From Burkholderia cepacia (GTDB lineage Bacteria > Pseudomonadota > Gammaproteobacteria > Burkholderiales > Burkholderiaceae), in assembly GCF_001718835.1 (NCBI RefSeq), contig NZ_CP013443.1, positions 2,604,001 to 2,668,000 of the forward strand: a stretch of 64,000 nucleotides of DNA. Reading direction: 5' to 3'. Below, piece by piece: positions 26,301-33,391 of the stretch; position 1 is the first letter of the stretch; every line of letters starts with the position of its first letter. Made by a program: the position numbers and the translations under genes. The notes under the pieces are model-generated. The model did no database searches and was not told the origin of the DNA. It saw only the letters and a program-made list of their open reading frames with translations.

Positions 26301-28785
26301 GCGCAAAGTCCGCGCCGCTCGGGCCCGACGGGCAGTCGAGCGCGATGCTGAACTGCCTCGCGCCGTTGTACGGAGCACCGCCGGCGTTCGAGAACGTGTT
26401 GCCGGCGTCGCCGGGCATGATCGAGATGTAGTAATGCTTGGTCGGATCGAGCGCCACGTACTTCGGATCGACCGCCGTCTGTTGCGTGACGTTCGCGCCG
26501 GTGCGGCACACGCCGTTGCCGACGTCGCACACGGTCGGCAGGTGCGTATTCGACACCGGGTCGTACACGGTCTGCCCGGATTCGCACGCGACCACGCCGA
26601 CGCAGCCCGCGGCCACCACCGGCATGTAGCTCGTATGGAAATTCGTGCCGAGGCTCGGGACCGGCAGCGGCGGACAGTTCGCGGGCCGCGACGTCGCCGA
26701 GTTCACCTGGCAGGCCGGATCGATCTGCATCGTGCGGTCTTCCTCGATGATCCAGCGATAGTCGGTGAGCTTGACCGCCTTGTTGGGCGCGACGGCGTCC
26801 GGCGCCATGCTCGGCGCATCCATCACGTTCACGACGAGCCCGCTGCCGGGATTGAAGGTCACGGTCACGGTGCCGGTCGTCGTGCTCGTCTGCTTTTGCG
26901 TATTGGTGACGTTGTACTGGAACGTCACCGTCTGCGCGGACGCGCTGCTGCCGGCAAGCGGCGGCGTCGTCGGCGTGGCGGTAAACGATCCGTCGGGGTT
27001 CAGCGTGACGGCGCCGTTCTGGGCCGTCCCGACGAGCTGCGCCGTGAGCGGCAGCCCGGCCGGGTCGCTCGCGCTGGCGAGCACGCCGGGCGCGCCGACC
27101 TGCAGCCGCGACGCGATGTTGCTCGTGAAGCTGGCGTTGCCCGCTGTCGGCGTCGACAGGCAGCCATTGGCCGCGGTGCAGGCGGTCAACGTCACCGTCG
27201 CCGTCACCGGCGGCGTGCCGTTCGTCGACTGATAGACGAAGCTGTCGTTCGCCGCGCTGCTCGACAGATAGGTGAACGTGCCGTCCGTGTTCAGCGTGAG
27301 CGTGCCGGTGGCGGGCGCCGTCAGCACCTTCACGCCGTAGACGCCGGAGTCCTTCGCGATCACGCCCTTGGCCGGGTCCGACACGGTCAGGGTCGTGCCC
27401 GGCACGAAGAAGTAGTTCGCGCCCGCGGCCGTCGGTGTTTCGCCGAGACCGGGCGTCGCCGACGGCAGCGCGTTGTTGACCGCGATGTAGCCCTGCATCC
27501 CGCCGTCGCGCTGGTTGTTGGTCGACAGGCTCAGCTCGCGGTCGTACACCGGCAATGGCCCTGCAGCCGGCGCGGTCAGCATCACGTCATACGTCTTGCC
27601 GGCGGCCATGAACACCGAGTTCTGGATGCGCGGGTTGCCGGGCAGCACGTTGCCGTCCTCGGCGACGAGCGAGAACCCGGGAACGGATGGATTGCCCGTC
27701 TGCGCGCCGACCACGGCCGGAATATGCATGCGCAGGCCGGCGTTCACGAAGCGCACGAGCACCTGCCCGGTCGACGCCGGCACGGTCGCGCCCGGCGCAA
27801 ATGCCGACGCGTTCGGGTTCGTGCGGTCGAACGCGACGCCGTTGATCAGGTAATAGCGCGGATCGTAGTTCACCACCGGCGGGTAGCAGGTGCCGAACGA
27901 TACGGACTTCGAATCGCCGCATCCGCCCGGCTGACCGGACCATGCGGCGGTTTCGCTGAAGCCCTTGGTCGCGACGGCCGCGGCGACCGCCGCGTTCTGC
28001 ACCGGATCGATCTCGCTCATCACGAGCGGCACGTCGGCGTCATAGCAGGTCGCCGTATTCGGATAGGCCTGGTTCGTCGACGCGCAGGTCGAGGCGGCGA
28101 CGCTCGGGCTCTTCACGACCAGCACGCCGTAGAGGCCCATCGGCCCCTGGATCGACGGGTGCGTGCCCGACTCGAGCAGATAGGTGCCGGGTTTGAGGTT
28201 CGCCCACGTGAGCGTCGTGTACGCCTTCGGATCGACCGTCGGCGCCACCTCGGTGCCGAACGATTCGATGCGCGGCCCTTGCGCGGGCGGCGTAAACGCG
28301 GCGGGTGGCGCCGAGTACGGCGTCGGGGGGGCCGTAGTCGACGATACGATCGGCCAGGTCGTCGCGGTCTGCGTCGGATGCACCGGACCCGGCTTGGTCG
28401 TCGGTGCATTCCCCAGCCCACCGCCCAGTTGCCCGACGATGACGAGCGAGGTCGGCACCGGGGCCGGCAGGTTGTTCGTCAGGTTGATCTGCAGCTGCCC
28501 GGCCGGCACGGTGATCACCACCGGCGACCAGTTCGCGCCGGCGGCCGGATTCGCCGCCGCACAGGTGGCGTTCGCGGCCGGCACCGTCGCGTTGGCGGCC
28601 GACGTGCACGCGTAGCCCCACATCGGCACGGACTGCCCGTCCGGCATCAGCGCGGTGGAGGCCTTCGCCGTCAGATTGACGACCGCCTGCGCGAAGCATG
28701 CCTCGCCGGCCGTCAGCAACATGGATGCCGCGACCCCTGCCTTGAACAGGCCGAAGAGCGTCGCTGTGAGCTTGGTGGATCTCAT
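20308..28785 (-). CDS. 2825-residue exported mosaic protein with cupredoxin, Ig-like, SdrD-like, IPT and beta-helix regions
   Basis: ATG at 28785 is chosen for the GGGGAG upstream. A signal peptide ends near residue 32. Approximate layout: two cupredoxin-like domains (35-235, 300-445), which resemble the N-terminus of the next gene (WGYAC, TLTNNLP and GPMGLYGVLVV blocks) but lack HxH copper ligands; cadherin/Ig-like repeats (450-650); a region with several Cys pairs (690-850); SdrD B/CNA-type repeats (880-1700); an IPT/TIG-like domain; a right-handed parallel beta-helix (about 1900-2450); and a Pro/Ala-rich tail. It is almost certainly secreted or surface-exposed. Size and architecture recall large MofA/MnxG-type manganese oxidases, but copper sites are not visible here. 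It may be a scaffold or adhesin for the two oxidase-like proteins. Confidence 0.75.
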   Translation of the reverse strand: MRSTKLTATLFGLFKAGVAASMLLTAGEACFAQAVVNLTAKASTALMPDGQSVPMWGYACTSAANATVPAANATCAAANPAAGANWSPVVITVPAGQLQINLTNNLPAPVPTSLVIVGQLGGGLGNAPTTKPGPVHPTQTATTWPIVSSTTAPPTPYSAPPAAFTPPAQGPRIESFGTEVAPTVDPKAYTTLTWANLKPGTYLLESGTHPSIQGPMGLYGVLVVKSPSVAASTCASTNQAYPNTATCYDADVPLVMSEIDPVQNAAVAAAVATKGFSETAAWSGQPGGCGDSKSVSFGTCYPPVVNYDPRYYLINGVAFDRTNPNASAFAPGATVPASTGQVLVRFVNAGLRMHIPAVVGAQTGNPSVPGFSLVAEDGNVLPGNPRIQNSVFMAAGKTYDVMLTAPAAGPLPVYDRELSLSTNNQRDGGMQGYIAVNNALPSATPGLGETPTAAGANYFFVPGTTLTVSDPAKGVIAKDSGVYGVKVLTAPATGTLTLNTDGTFTYLSSSAANDSFVYQSTNGTPPVTATVTLTACTAANGCLSTPTAGNASFTSNIASRLQVGAPGVLASASDPAGLPLTAQLVGTAQNGAVTLNPDGSFTATPTTPPLAGSSASAQTVTFQYNVTNTQKQTSTTTGTVTVTFNPGSGLVVNVMDAPSMAPDAVAPNKAVKLTDYRWIIEEDRTMQIDPACQVNSATSRPANCPPLPVPSLGTNFHTSYMPVVAAGCVGVVACESGQTVYDPVSNTHLPTVCDVGNGVCRTGANVTQQTAVDPKYVALDPTKHYYISIMPGDAGNTFSNAGGAPYNGARQFSIALDCPSGPSGADFAPGTGKCGHSMGGAPISPAQIAAARAGQTAAGQAGQLNVLLTQTPYPTAKLSVFVFEDDAPLNGEVDVSGGSDGFGSAREPGLGGFEIKLWDDAGGTGDPTGQMSYDMFNMPLSNSLQGTIDPLTGLNACPITPATDGLVGMIPTCPKYESDGKTLSPLVGQAVIANLMPGRYGVIATPAADRIGRGEEWLQTNTLDGQKAHDAFIKVGGPAYFQEFGPAGYHVSIGFANPQIINARRTNAAKTGLCDTGPCANTITGRITNLHYSRPPNENLYGSGSHDSLAFSQCYVSVGDPDGEDYGFTKCDAQGKFTISGLPNGTTRITVFDQWNDQIVDGLAKAVQLPAANGSTTVDLGDIPVLQWQTNLYTRTFIDLHGDGISHPDDPGIALASVNLRFRDGSFSVFNATDANGYAPFNEVFPLFNWYVVDDDMTRFKPTGTHVVYDAGGPVDGTGVPGSGNSTIAKNFANTVEAVPVPSNLQVPGAKYCADADCASTGSGSTGRVDPPWVTSEAWQGFSGQNSFIEYGKTPFAKGENGGIRGEVIYASTRPFDDPTLLIHTKWTPDVPNVTVNLYQEGTAADGTANLTLVDTTRTSSWDDWAQGFRADGVTPNMNCPGQNTSDPFYFTLQNSTNWLDPQHRQLPANAQFKCYDGMHVFNQIQPAPYDGAYKFPSVTATDSTGKPVASNCTICVGKNPVDGTPMLPPGKYVVEIIVPPGYELVKEEDKNILIGDNYIAPVTQQFGGIGNVYILPDQAAVNSTYNRNNAQNPTTDLGSTPHAEGDTGSVERFWPCVGELRIVPDYMSIFPGSKEVAPFAGASRHLCDRKEVVLTDEESVLAKFWIFSSTHVSSHYTGFMLDDFSSEFDPYSPQFGEKFAVPNVPISFKDFSGNEISRTYSDQWGIYNGLTFSTWEVNPPNPTGYAPTMMVACMNDPGPIPDPKNPGKTITDPLYNPAYSQFCYEIPFMPGQTQYMDTPVVPVQAFADGYNQPDCAYPDATPAIASVTGDASGGGAGPWVSAPGHRLTIKALGDQQVPNNAYTGPSQSTAPFNQKFITRHYGFGSTKGTGSVTIAGVNAPVVSWSDTQIVVTVPNLSLAIPPLMKPASTCTIQQMGAPATQCGELVITAGNGKRSIDTVTVTIGGKPPTFVNGENGANNALQNAIDNASAGDLIVVGPGTYNEMLVMWKPVRLQGVGAPSVTVNANTHPSGKLDPWRRLVDCLFGVSLDGGPITAYDPTKPIGPANNPYDPTNAYTCSTQMQGHADAIPFEPTVGWDANLNGNLGELLMEPSLMGAYEGAGITVLAKGVRPSTNCTANGICTPLTTKDCTTDPNNPNYSNFLCNPSRIDGITFTNSSQGGGGIFLHGWNHYTEVSNNRVTSNAGTLTGGITIGQVEVPDGTIASDGVTQLAFKYNTHVNVHHNAVTSNAAYGDEINSTTPSAAGGVTFCSGSDYYHFNYNWVCGNISSGDGGGVAHFGFSYNGDLSHNVVLFNQSNNPTLPTYGGGIIAQGVPPDGTFCESSTVDVDCAPQLSDGVGPGLVIDGNLIMGNTAESGKGGGLRLQNVNGTDVQRSLANPSNWHQVSVINNIIADNVAGWSGGGVSLQDAVRVNFINNTVIANDATASAGVLFNTPAASQSNVLPPGCTTSPNSADTTCTSYIETSTPQPAGLEVAPNSQLLQAAFIPPANFTGTVRCPANEPNCTKFSNPVLRNNVFWQNRSFYISVSAQPNPNIPGVQNAVTLNPSLNQKGTSTGFCVTGGTTPPVYWDIGAYGDTGPANHQSGLTMNPQFSILTSTTGYAASNRAQNPQTVRQYCNGSRVPPEAGGNGFAVPPGIADAVLPNPLFGLMPTATPDEGNQWINMSYGPLSLFNEALLPGQTGYNVMMGNYSIKSTSPAIGAATGAGAPNHDIFGTPRPQFGRYDIGAVEFVQSGSQIDPLALGGQPSGPGLGLPGLIQQVLAPAAGLIPATPTPPQVNPPQAPAGLIPQVLAPAAATLNAITGTLP

Positions 28786-28802
28786 CGCCTTTCTCCCCAC
28801 CC

Positions 28803-30461
28803 CTAATTGGATTCGTCGATCGGAAATACCGGAGGATCGACGAGCATCATCATCATCATTCCGCCCGGGAAGATGTTGTTCGTCGTGATCTCGCGCTCGT
28901 TATGCGAGTGCCACATGAATGCGAAGCCTGCTTCCGTCGCTGCCGGGTTCAGTTGTATCCCGCTGGGCGGTGTCGTACCTGTCGGAGACGTCGCGCGCGT
29001 GGTCGCGTCCGGTCCGAGATAAGGGCTGCCGCCATACCAGAAGCCGTTCGTCAGGATGTGCGAGTCCGGCAGCGTGACCGGGCCGCCGCTGCCGACCTTG
29101 CCGAACGGCGCCTTCTCGAGCGCCTTGCCGTGGTCCTGGCACCACTCGTAGTAGTTCGGCGCGTCGCGCGGGGCCGGCGGGTTCGAGGCCGTCGTGTAGT
29201 AGCCGTTCGCGTCCGGGATGCAGACGCTGCCGTCGCCCGCGTAATGGCCGTAGACGTCCCAGTTCAGGCCCTTGCCGGTCCAATAGAAGATCCCGTCCAT
29301 CGTGAGGCCCGGCGTCGTGGTCGTCGTGAACAGCAGCGGGCCGGCCGGCAGTTGAGCCGCCGCCGGATTGTTCGGGTCGGCCGCGCTCAGCAGCAGGTTG
29401 CCGTCGCGCGCGAGCACCCGCACGTGGTTGCCGTGCTCGTGGAACGGATGCTGCCAGCGGCCCGTGCCGATGATCCGCAGCAGCACCAGCTCGCCCGGAT
29501 GCATGTGCGGGTTGCCGTTGTACGGCTGGTGCGGATACTGCGGCGCGTAGTTCGGGTCCATGTCGTCCGGCATCGAGCGGCCGTTGACCATGAAGTACGC
29601 CGGATGGTAGGGCTCGGTCGCAACCGTCATGCAGCCGGTCGGCTTCGTGCACGTGGTGTTCGCCGCGACCTGCTGTTCCGCCTGCTGATGGATCTTCGGA
29701 TCCATTTCGGAGAACTGAAACAGATACTCGCGATCGTAGCAGGCCGCGCTGTTGTCGAAGGCCGCCGGCGCGTTGCGGAAATCGTGCTGGCCGAAGGGCC
29801 TGCCCGTATCCGGGAGCGCCATGCAGCCCGCCGTGTTGGCCGACGTGTTCGGCAGCACGATGATCGCGCCGTACAGCCCCATCTCGACCTGCAGGTCGCC
29901 CTGCGTGCCGCTGTAGTACGTGTGCGTGCCCGGCGTCGCAGCGACGAACGTATAGGTGACCGTCCCGCCGTGCGGCGCCTCCTGCGTCAGCAGTCCCGGC
30001 ACACCGTTGCCGGCCGCCGCGCCGCTGCAGGTCTTGCCGTCCGGGCTCAACGTCCCGGCGCATACGTTGAACCCCGGAAACAGGATCGACGTGTTGCCGG
30101 CCGCGACGGGAAGATTGTTGGTGAGCGTCACGGTAATGATGTCGCCCTGCCTGACGATCAAGGTCGGGCCGGGGATCTGCATCGTCGGACAGGTCGCGCC
30201 GGCGATCGTCGACGGCGAGAAGACCAGCGGCGTCGCGCTGTTCGCCGCGCAACCGTAGCCCCACGAATAGACGCTCGTGCCGTCGGGCTGCGTGATGCGG
30301 GCTTCCTCGGCGCTCAGGTTGAAGACCTTGCCGGTGATGCCCGGCGCGGCGGCCTGCGCATGCATCGACAGCAGCGCGGCGAGCGTCGCGACGACGACGC
30401 GCGCGAGCCGTCCAAGGTGCGCGAGCGTCTCGGTCCACGCGCGGTGAGTGATGTGTCCCAC
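28803..30461 (-). CDS. Multicopper-oxidase-like secreted protein B (HPFHEHG and WHSH half)
   Basis: This 552-residue protein starts at GTG 30461 (AGGAG seven bases upstream), with a signal peptide to about 38. Cupredoxin domain 1 (65-205) reads GTHTYYSG where active oxidases have HxH. The C-terminal region carries HPFHEHGNH (H338, H341, H343) and FMWHSHNERE (H518, H520), then NNIFPGG and five consecutive Met (535-539). The type 1 copper Cys expected in HCH is a Ser here. On its own it lacks the HxHG motif and type 1 Cys; both occur in the protein encoded just upstream. It is separated from the giant gene by 17 bases. The proposed role is one subunit of a two-chain copper oxidase. Confidence 0.82.
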   Translation of the reverse strand: MGHITHRAWTETLAHLGRLARVVVATLAALLSMHAQAAAPGITGKVFNLSAEEARITQPDGTSVYSWGYGCAANSATPLVFSPSTIAGATCPTMQIPGPTLIVRQGDIITVTLTNNLPVAAGNTSILFPGFNVCAGTLSPDGKTCSGAAAGNGVPGLLTQEAPHGGTVTYTFVAATPGTHTYYSGTQGDLQVEMGLYGAIIVLPNTSANTAGCMALPDTGRPFGQHDFRNAPAAFDNSAACYDREYLFQFSEMDPKIHQQAEQQVAANTTCTKPTGCMTVATEPYHPAYFMVNGRSMPDDMDPNYAPQYPHQPYNGNPHMHPGELVLLRIIGTGRWQHPFHEHGNHVRVLARDGNLLLSAADPNNPAAAQLPAGPLLFTTTTTPGLTMDGIFYWTGKGLNWDVYGHYAGDGSVCIPDANGYYTTASNPPAPRDAPNYYEWCQDHGKALEKAPFGKVGSGGPVTLPDSHILTNGFWYGGSPYLGPDATTRATSPTGTTPPSGIQLNPAATEAGFAFMWHSHNEREITTNNIFPGGMMMMMLVDPPVFPIDESN

Positions 30462-30527
30462 GGTCGTTCTCCTCAGTGCAGGAGTTCCCGGTCGGGCCCG
30501 CCCGATCCAGCAGGCGGGCCTTGGCCC

Positions 30528-32111
30528 TCAAAGAGTGCAATGCTTCGTGATCGGATCCACCGCGCTGCAGATGTGAACCTCGGTCATCAGGCCGCCGAAG
30601 TTTTCCTGATCGTTCGACAGGTGATCGAGGTTCGGCGTGTACAGGTAGAAAATCTGGCCCGAGTGGTATTTCGTCTTGTCGCTGGCGTCGAGGATCAGGT
30701 CGAGCGACTCGCCGCCGCCGAGCGTGATCGAATTCGTGTCGTAGGCCAGGTTGTTGCCGGCCATGTCGCGCAGCATCCGGGCGTTGATCGCGATCACGTG
30801 CATCGGGATGCCGAGCGACGCCAGCGTCTGGTATTCGGTCACGTCGAGATCCGAGATCCGCAGCAACGCCCTGCCGCCGGCCGGGATGTTGATCAGCGTC
30901 GCCAGTGGCTGCGACGGATGCATCGCGGCATCCGACGACGGCGTCGACATCGGCCCTTCGGTCACCGTGTCCGGATAGCTGCGGCCGTTCAACAGGAAGA
31001 ACTTGTCCTTCATGTCGGTGAACGGCTCCGGATTGAACGTCATGCCGACGAAGTGGAAGTTCGGATCGAAGCCGTGGATCTGGACCGGGTACTCGACGTC
31101 GTATGCGGTCGAGCCGTCGCCGTCGTTGTATGCGTACAGCGACAGCGTCGCCGGGCTGGTCGGCGGAATGTTCGGGTTGGCCGCGCGCACGAGCCCGGTG
31201 TCCTGCTTGGGCAGCGGCGTCGAGCAGAGAATGTCGTTTCCGCAGCGCGTGCGCAGGTCGGATTGCTGGGTGACCAGCGACTCGTACAGCGACACGCCCG
31301 CGGGCACCCGGTCCTGGCGCGGCCGCACGTAGATCTGGCCGACCATGCCCATCTGCAGGTGCTCCGGCGGCGTGATGTGGCAGTGCCAGAAATAGGTGCC
31401 CGCATCCGGCGCGAGGTAGTAGTACGTGAAGCTCGCGCCGATGTTGATCGCGACCGACGCGTCCGGCACGCCGTCATAGAACGACGACGCATTCGGGTAG
31501 CCGTGGAAGTGCACCGTGTGCTTTTCGAACAGGTCGGGACGCATGATCATCCCGACGTTCGTGAGCGTGAGGAAAAACTCGTCGTCCTCGTCGATCGCCA
31601 TCAGCGGCGCCGGCTCGTTGCCGTTCATCACGCCGATGTCCATGATCGGGCGCGGATCGACATGCCCGGTCAGCGCGCCGCCCGCGTCCGGATCGGGCGC
31701 GAGGCCGACCGCGCCGTTGTAGGTCGGGTCCGTTCGCGGATCGCCGACGGTGTTGAACACCGACGCGAACTCCGTGCCGGGCAGGCCGGCCTTGATGTCC
31801 GCCAGGCCGGACAGCGGACCGAACGCGAACAGGTAGGTCTGCACGCCATTGGCCATCGTCGCGTAACCGTCGCCGCCCGAGATCTGCTGGCACTTGATCG
31901 CGCCGTTCACGGCACCGGTCGCGGTGGAGGTCTGCCCCGTATAGGTCGGCTTGGTGTAGGCCGGCTCGCCCGCGCCGAGCGGCAGCGCGGTCGGATGCGA
32001 CGGCGTGGTGAACGGGCATTGGACACGGAACGATTGCGCGAACGACGGAACGGCGAACAACAGGAGCAACAGTGCCGCCACACTGCTGCAGTACGTGCGG
32101 GTGCTGAACAT
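30528..32111 (-). CDS. Multicopper-oxidase-like secreted protein A (HFHG and HCH half)
   Basis: This 527-residue protein has a signal peptide ending VPSFAQ (26). ATG at 32111 is preceded by GGAGGT; the frame is open further upstream but the leader starts here. Motif HTVHFHG (H198, H201, H203) supplies an HxHG pair. GTYFWHCHITPPEHLQMGM (H243, C244, H245, H251, Met 254/256) supplies HCH with a type 1 Cys and possible His/Met ligands. The remaining two canonical motifs are absent from its C-terminal half but present in protein B. It is the first gene of the operon, 66 bases before B. Possible substrates are Mn(II), Fe(II), Cu(I) or phenolics; sequence alone cannot decide. Confidence 0.82.
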   Translation of the reverse strand: MFSTRTYCSSVAALLLLLFAVPSFAQSFRVQCPFTTPSHPTALPLGAGEPAYTKPTYTGQTSTATGAVNGAIKCQQISGGDGYATMANGVQTYLFAFGPLSGLADIKAGLPGTEFASVFNTVGDPRTDPTYNGAVGLAPDPDAGGALTGHVDPRPIMDIGVMNGNEPAPLMAIDEDDEFFLTLTNVGMIMRPDLFEKHTVHFHGYPNASSFYDGVPDASVAINIGASFTYYYLAPDAGTYFWHCHITPPEHLQMGMVGQIYVRPRQDRVPAGVSLYESLVTQQSDLRTRCGNDILCSTPLPKQDTGLVRAANPNIPPTSPATLSLYAYNDGDGSTAYDVEYPVQIHGFDPNFHFVGMTFNPEPFTDMKDKFFLLNGRSYPDTVTEGPMSTPSSDAAMHPSQPLATLINIPAGGRALLRISDLDVTEYQTLASLGIPMHVIAINARMLRDMAGNNLAYDTNSITLGGGESLDLILDASDKTKYHSGQIFYLYTPNLDHLSNDQENFGGLMTEVHICSAVDPITKHCTL

Positions 32112-32482
32112 ATGACCTCCATCCTTGGGGTCAACCAGCGATACGCGCTGGACGTCATGCTCGGTTGCGAACGCGGGCCGGCGACGTCTTCGCAATGACC
32201 CGTAGCTGGATTGTGCAGAGGCGCACGCAAGCCCGGGATGGGTCACCCCCCTACTTTTCGGGTAGGGGGGACCCAGCGCGTCGATGGGTCGTGTTGTCCG
32301 GAACGAAGGCTGGCGCGCGTTCCGATGGCCGCAGGCAGTCAGTCGCGCGCGACGGGTGCGTCGAAGGGATATGGGCGCGGCAAGGCCGCTTTCATTCTTG
32401 TTTCAGGGAATTGGGCGTCGCGCCGGCCGGCGCGCACCCGGTGCGGCGTGTAGGGATGCGAGCGGCGCTCGCCCCTCGCCGC
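32112..32482. promoter_or_regulatory. Promoter/operator region of the oxidase operon
   Basis: This is 371 bases without a gene. The main feature is a long imperfect palindrome at 32240-32274. GGGTCACCCCCCTAC (32240-32254) pairs with GTAGGGGGGACCC (32262-32274), with a two-base bulge and a seven-base loop. It lies 129-163 bases upstream of the first oxidase gene. It may be an operator for the NarL-type regulators or a transcript hairpin. No convincing -35/-10 pair was identified. Confidence 0.5.
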
Positions 32483-33340
32483 TCAGCCGCGCGGTCGCGC
32501 CGCGGCCGCCGCCGGCAGCACGACGTTCATCAGGTGATCGGCACGCGACAGCAGATCGGTCACGCGCTCGTCGAGCCCGCGCAATTGCGCAGGTTGCATG
32601 CGAATCTGCTGCACCGCCTGCCCGACGATGTTACGGCGGTCGAACAGCGTGCGCTCGACGCCCGCGTCGTCCGGTGCGCGCACGACGTCCGACACCGCGC
32701 TCAGCGCCGCGAGCACGACCACGAGGTTTTCCTCCGCATGGCGAACCTTCGCGGCGAGTTCCTCGGTGCGGCGCGGAAAGAAGCCGAGCGACTGCTTGAG
32801 CGCACCGAGCGCCGCGCGGTAATCGACGTGGCCGGATGACGGACGGAACCAGCGTTCGAACATGCCGGCCTTGCGCGTCGCCTGCGCGAGCATCCCCGCC
32901 ATCATGTCGGCCGCGCCGAGTTCGTTGAATTCGCGCGTGGCGGCCGCGACGGCTTCGACGAGGTTGCCCGCGCTTTCGAGCGCGGTGTCGCCGATCGTCG
33001 CGACCGTCGCGAGCTTCAGCGGCACCAGTTGCCGGATATGCCGCTCGATGCGCGGCGCGTAGTCGGGATAGAGATTCGGGAAGCTGGCCTGCGCGGCGCG
33101 GAAGCACGCTTCGAGCTGCGGATGGTTCGATTCGCCGAATACCGCGCGGCCGACTGCCTCGGCTGGCGCGGCGCGCGCTGGCCGCTCGGGCGCCGGCCCG
33201 AAGTCGAGCGCCTGCGGCGCCGGCCGGTCGGCCGGCCGCGATGCGTCGGCCGGCGGCGCATCGAACGCGAGCCGGCCCGGCGTGCGCGCGGGCGCGCCGT
33301 CGAAATCGAGCGGCTTCGGCTCGTCAGGCTGGCGGGTCAT
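32483..33340 (-). CDS. Unknown cytosolic protein of the Ter/TelA cluster
   Basis: This 285-residue protein has a Pro/Ala/Asp-rich, probably disordered N-terminal 75 residues in which LDFDGAP, LAFDAPP and LDFGPAP repeat. A helical domain follows (SNHPQLEACFRAAQASFPNL ... TRKAGMFERWF ... AEENLVVVLAALSAVSDVV). No membrane segment is seen. It is the last gene of a run transcribed from 37057 (TelA-like, VWA, DUF475, TerD, this), so it probably acts with them in the envelope or tellurite-type stress complex. I do not recognise its family with confidence. Confidence 0.65.
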   Translation of the reverse strand: MTRQPDEPKPLDFDGAPARTPGRLAFDAPPADASRPADRPAPQALDFGPAPERPARAAPAEAVGRAVFGESNHPQLEACFRAAQASFPNLYPDYAPRIERHIRQLVPLKLATVATIGDTALESAGNLVEAVAAATREFNELGAADMMAGMLAQATRKAGMFERWFRPSSGHVDYRAALGALKQSLGFFPRRTEELAAKVRHAEENLVVVLAALSAVSDVVRAPDDAGVERTLFDRRNIVGQAVQQIRMQPAQLRGLDERVTDLLSRADHLMNVVLPAAAAARPRG

Positions 33341-33391
33341 CGGTGCATCCCGCCCGGCGCGCCGGTGGTCCGTGCGCCGGGCTGCGGCGAG

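Noticed and set aside
23977..28806. Very long open frame antisense to the giant gene
   Set aside because: The Arg/His/Val-rich composition is that of a reverse-frame shadow in high-GC DNA. It has no domain motifs, and the minus-strand frame has signal peptide, motifs and operon overlaps.
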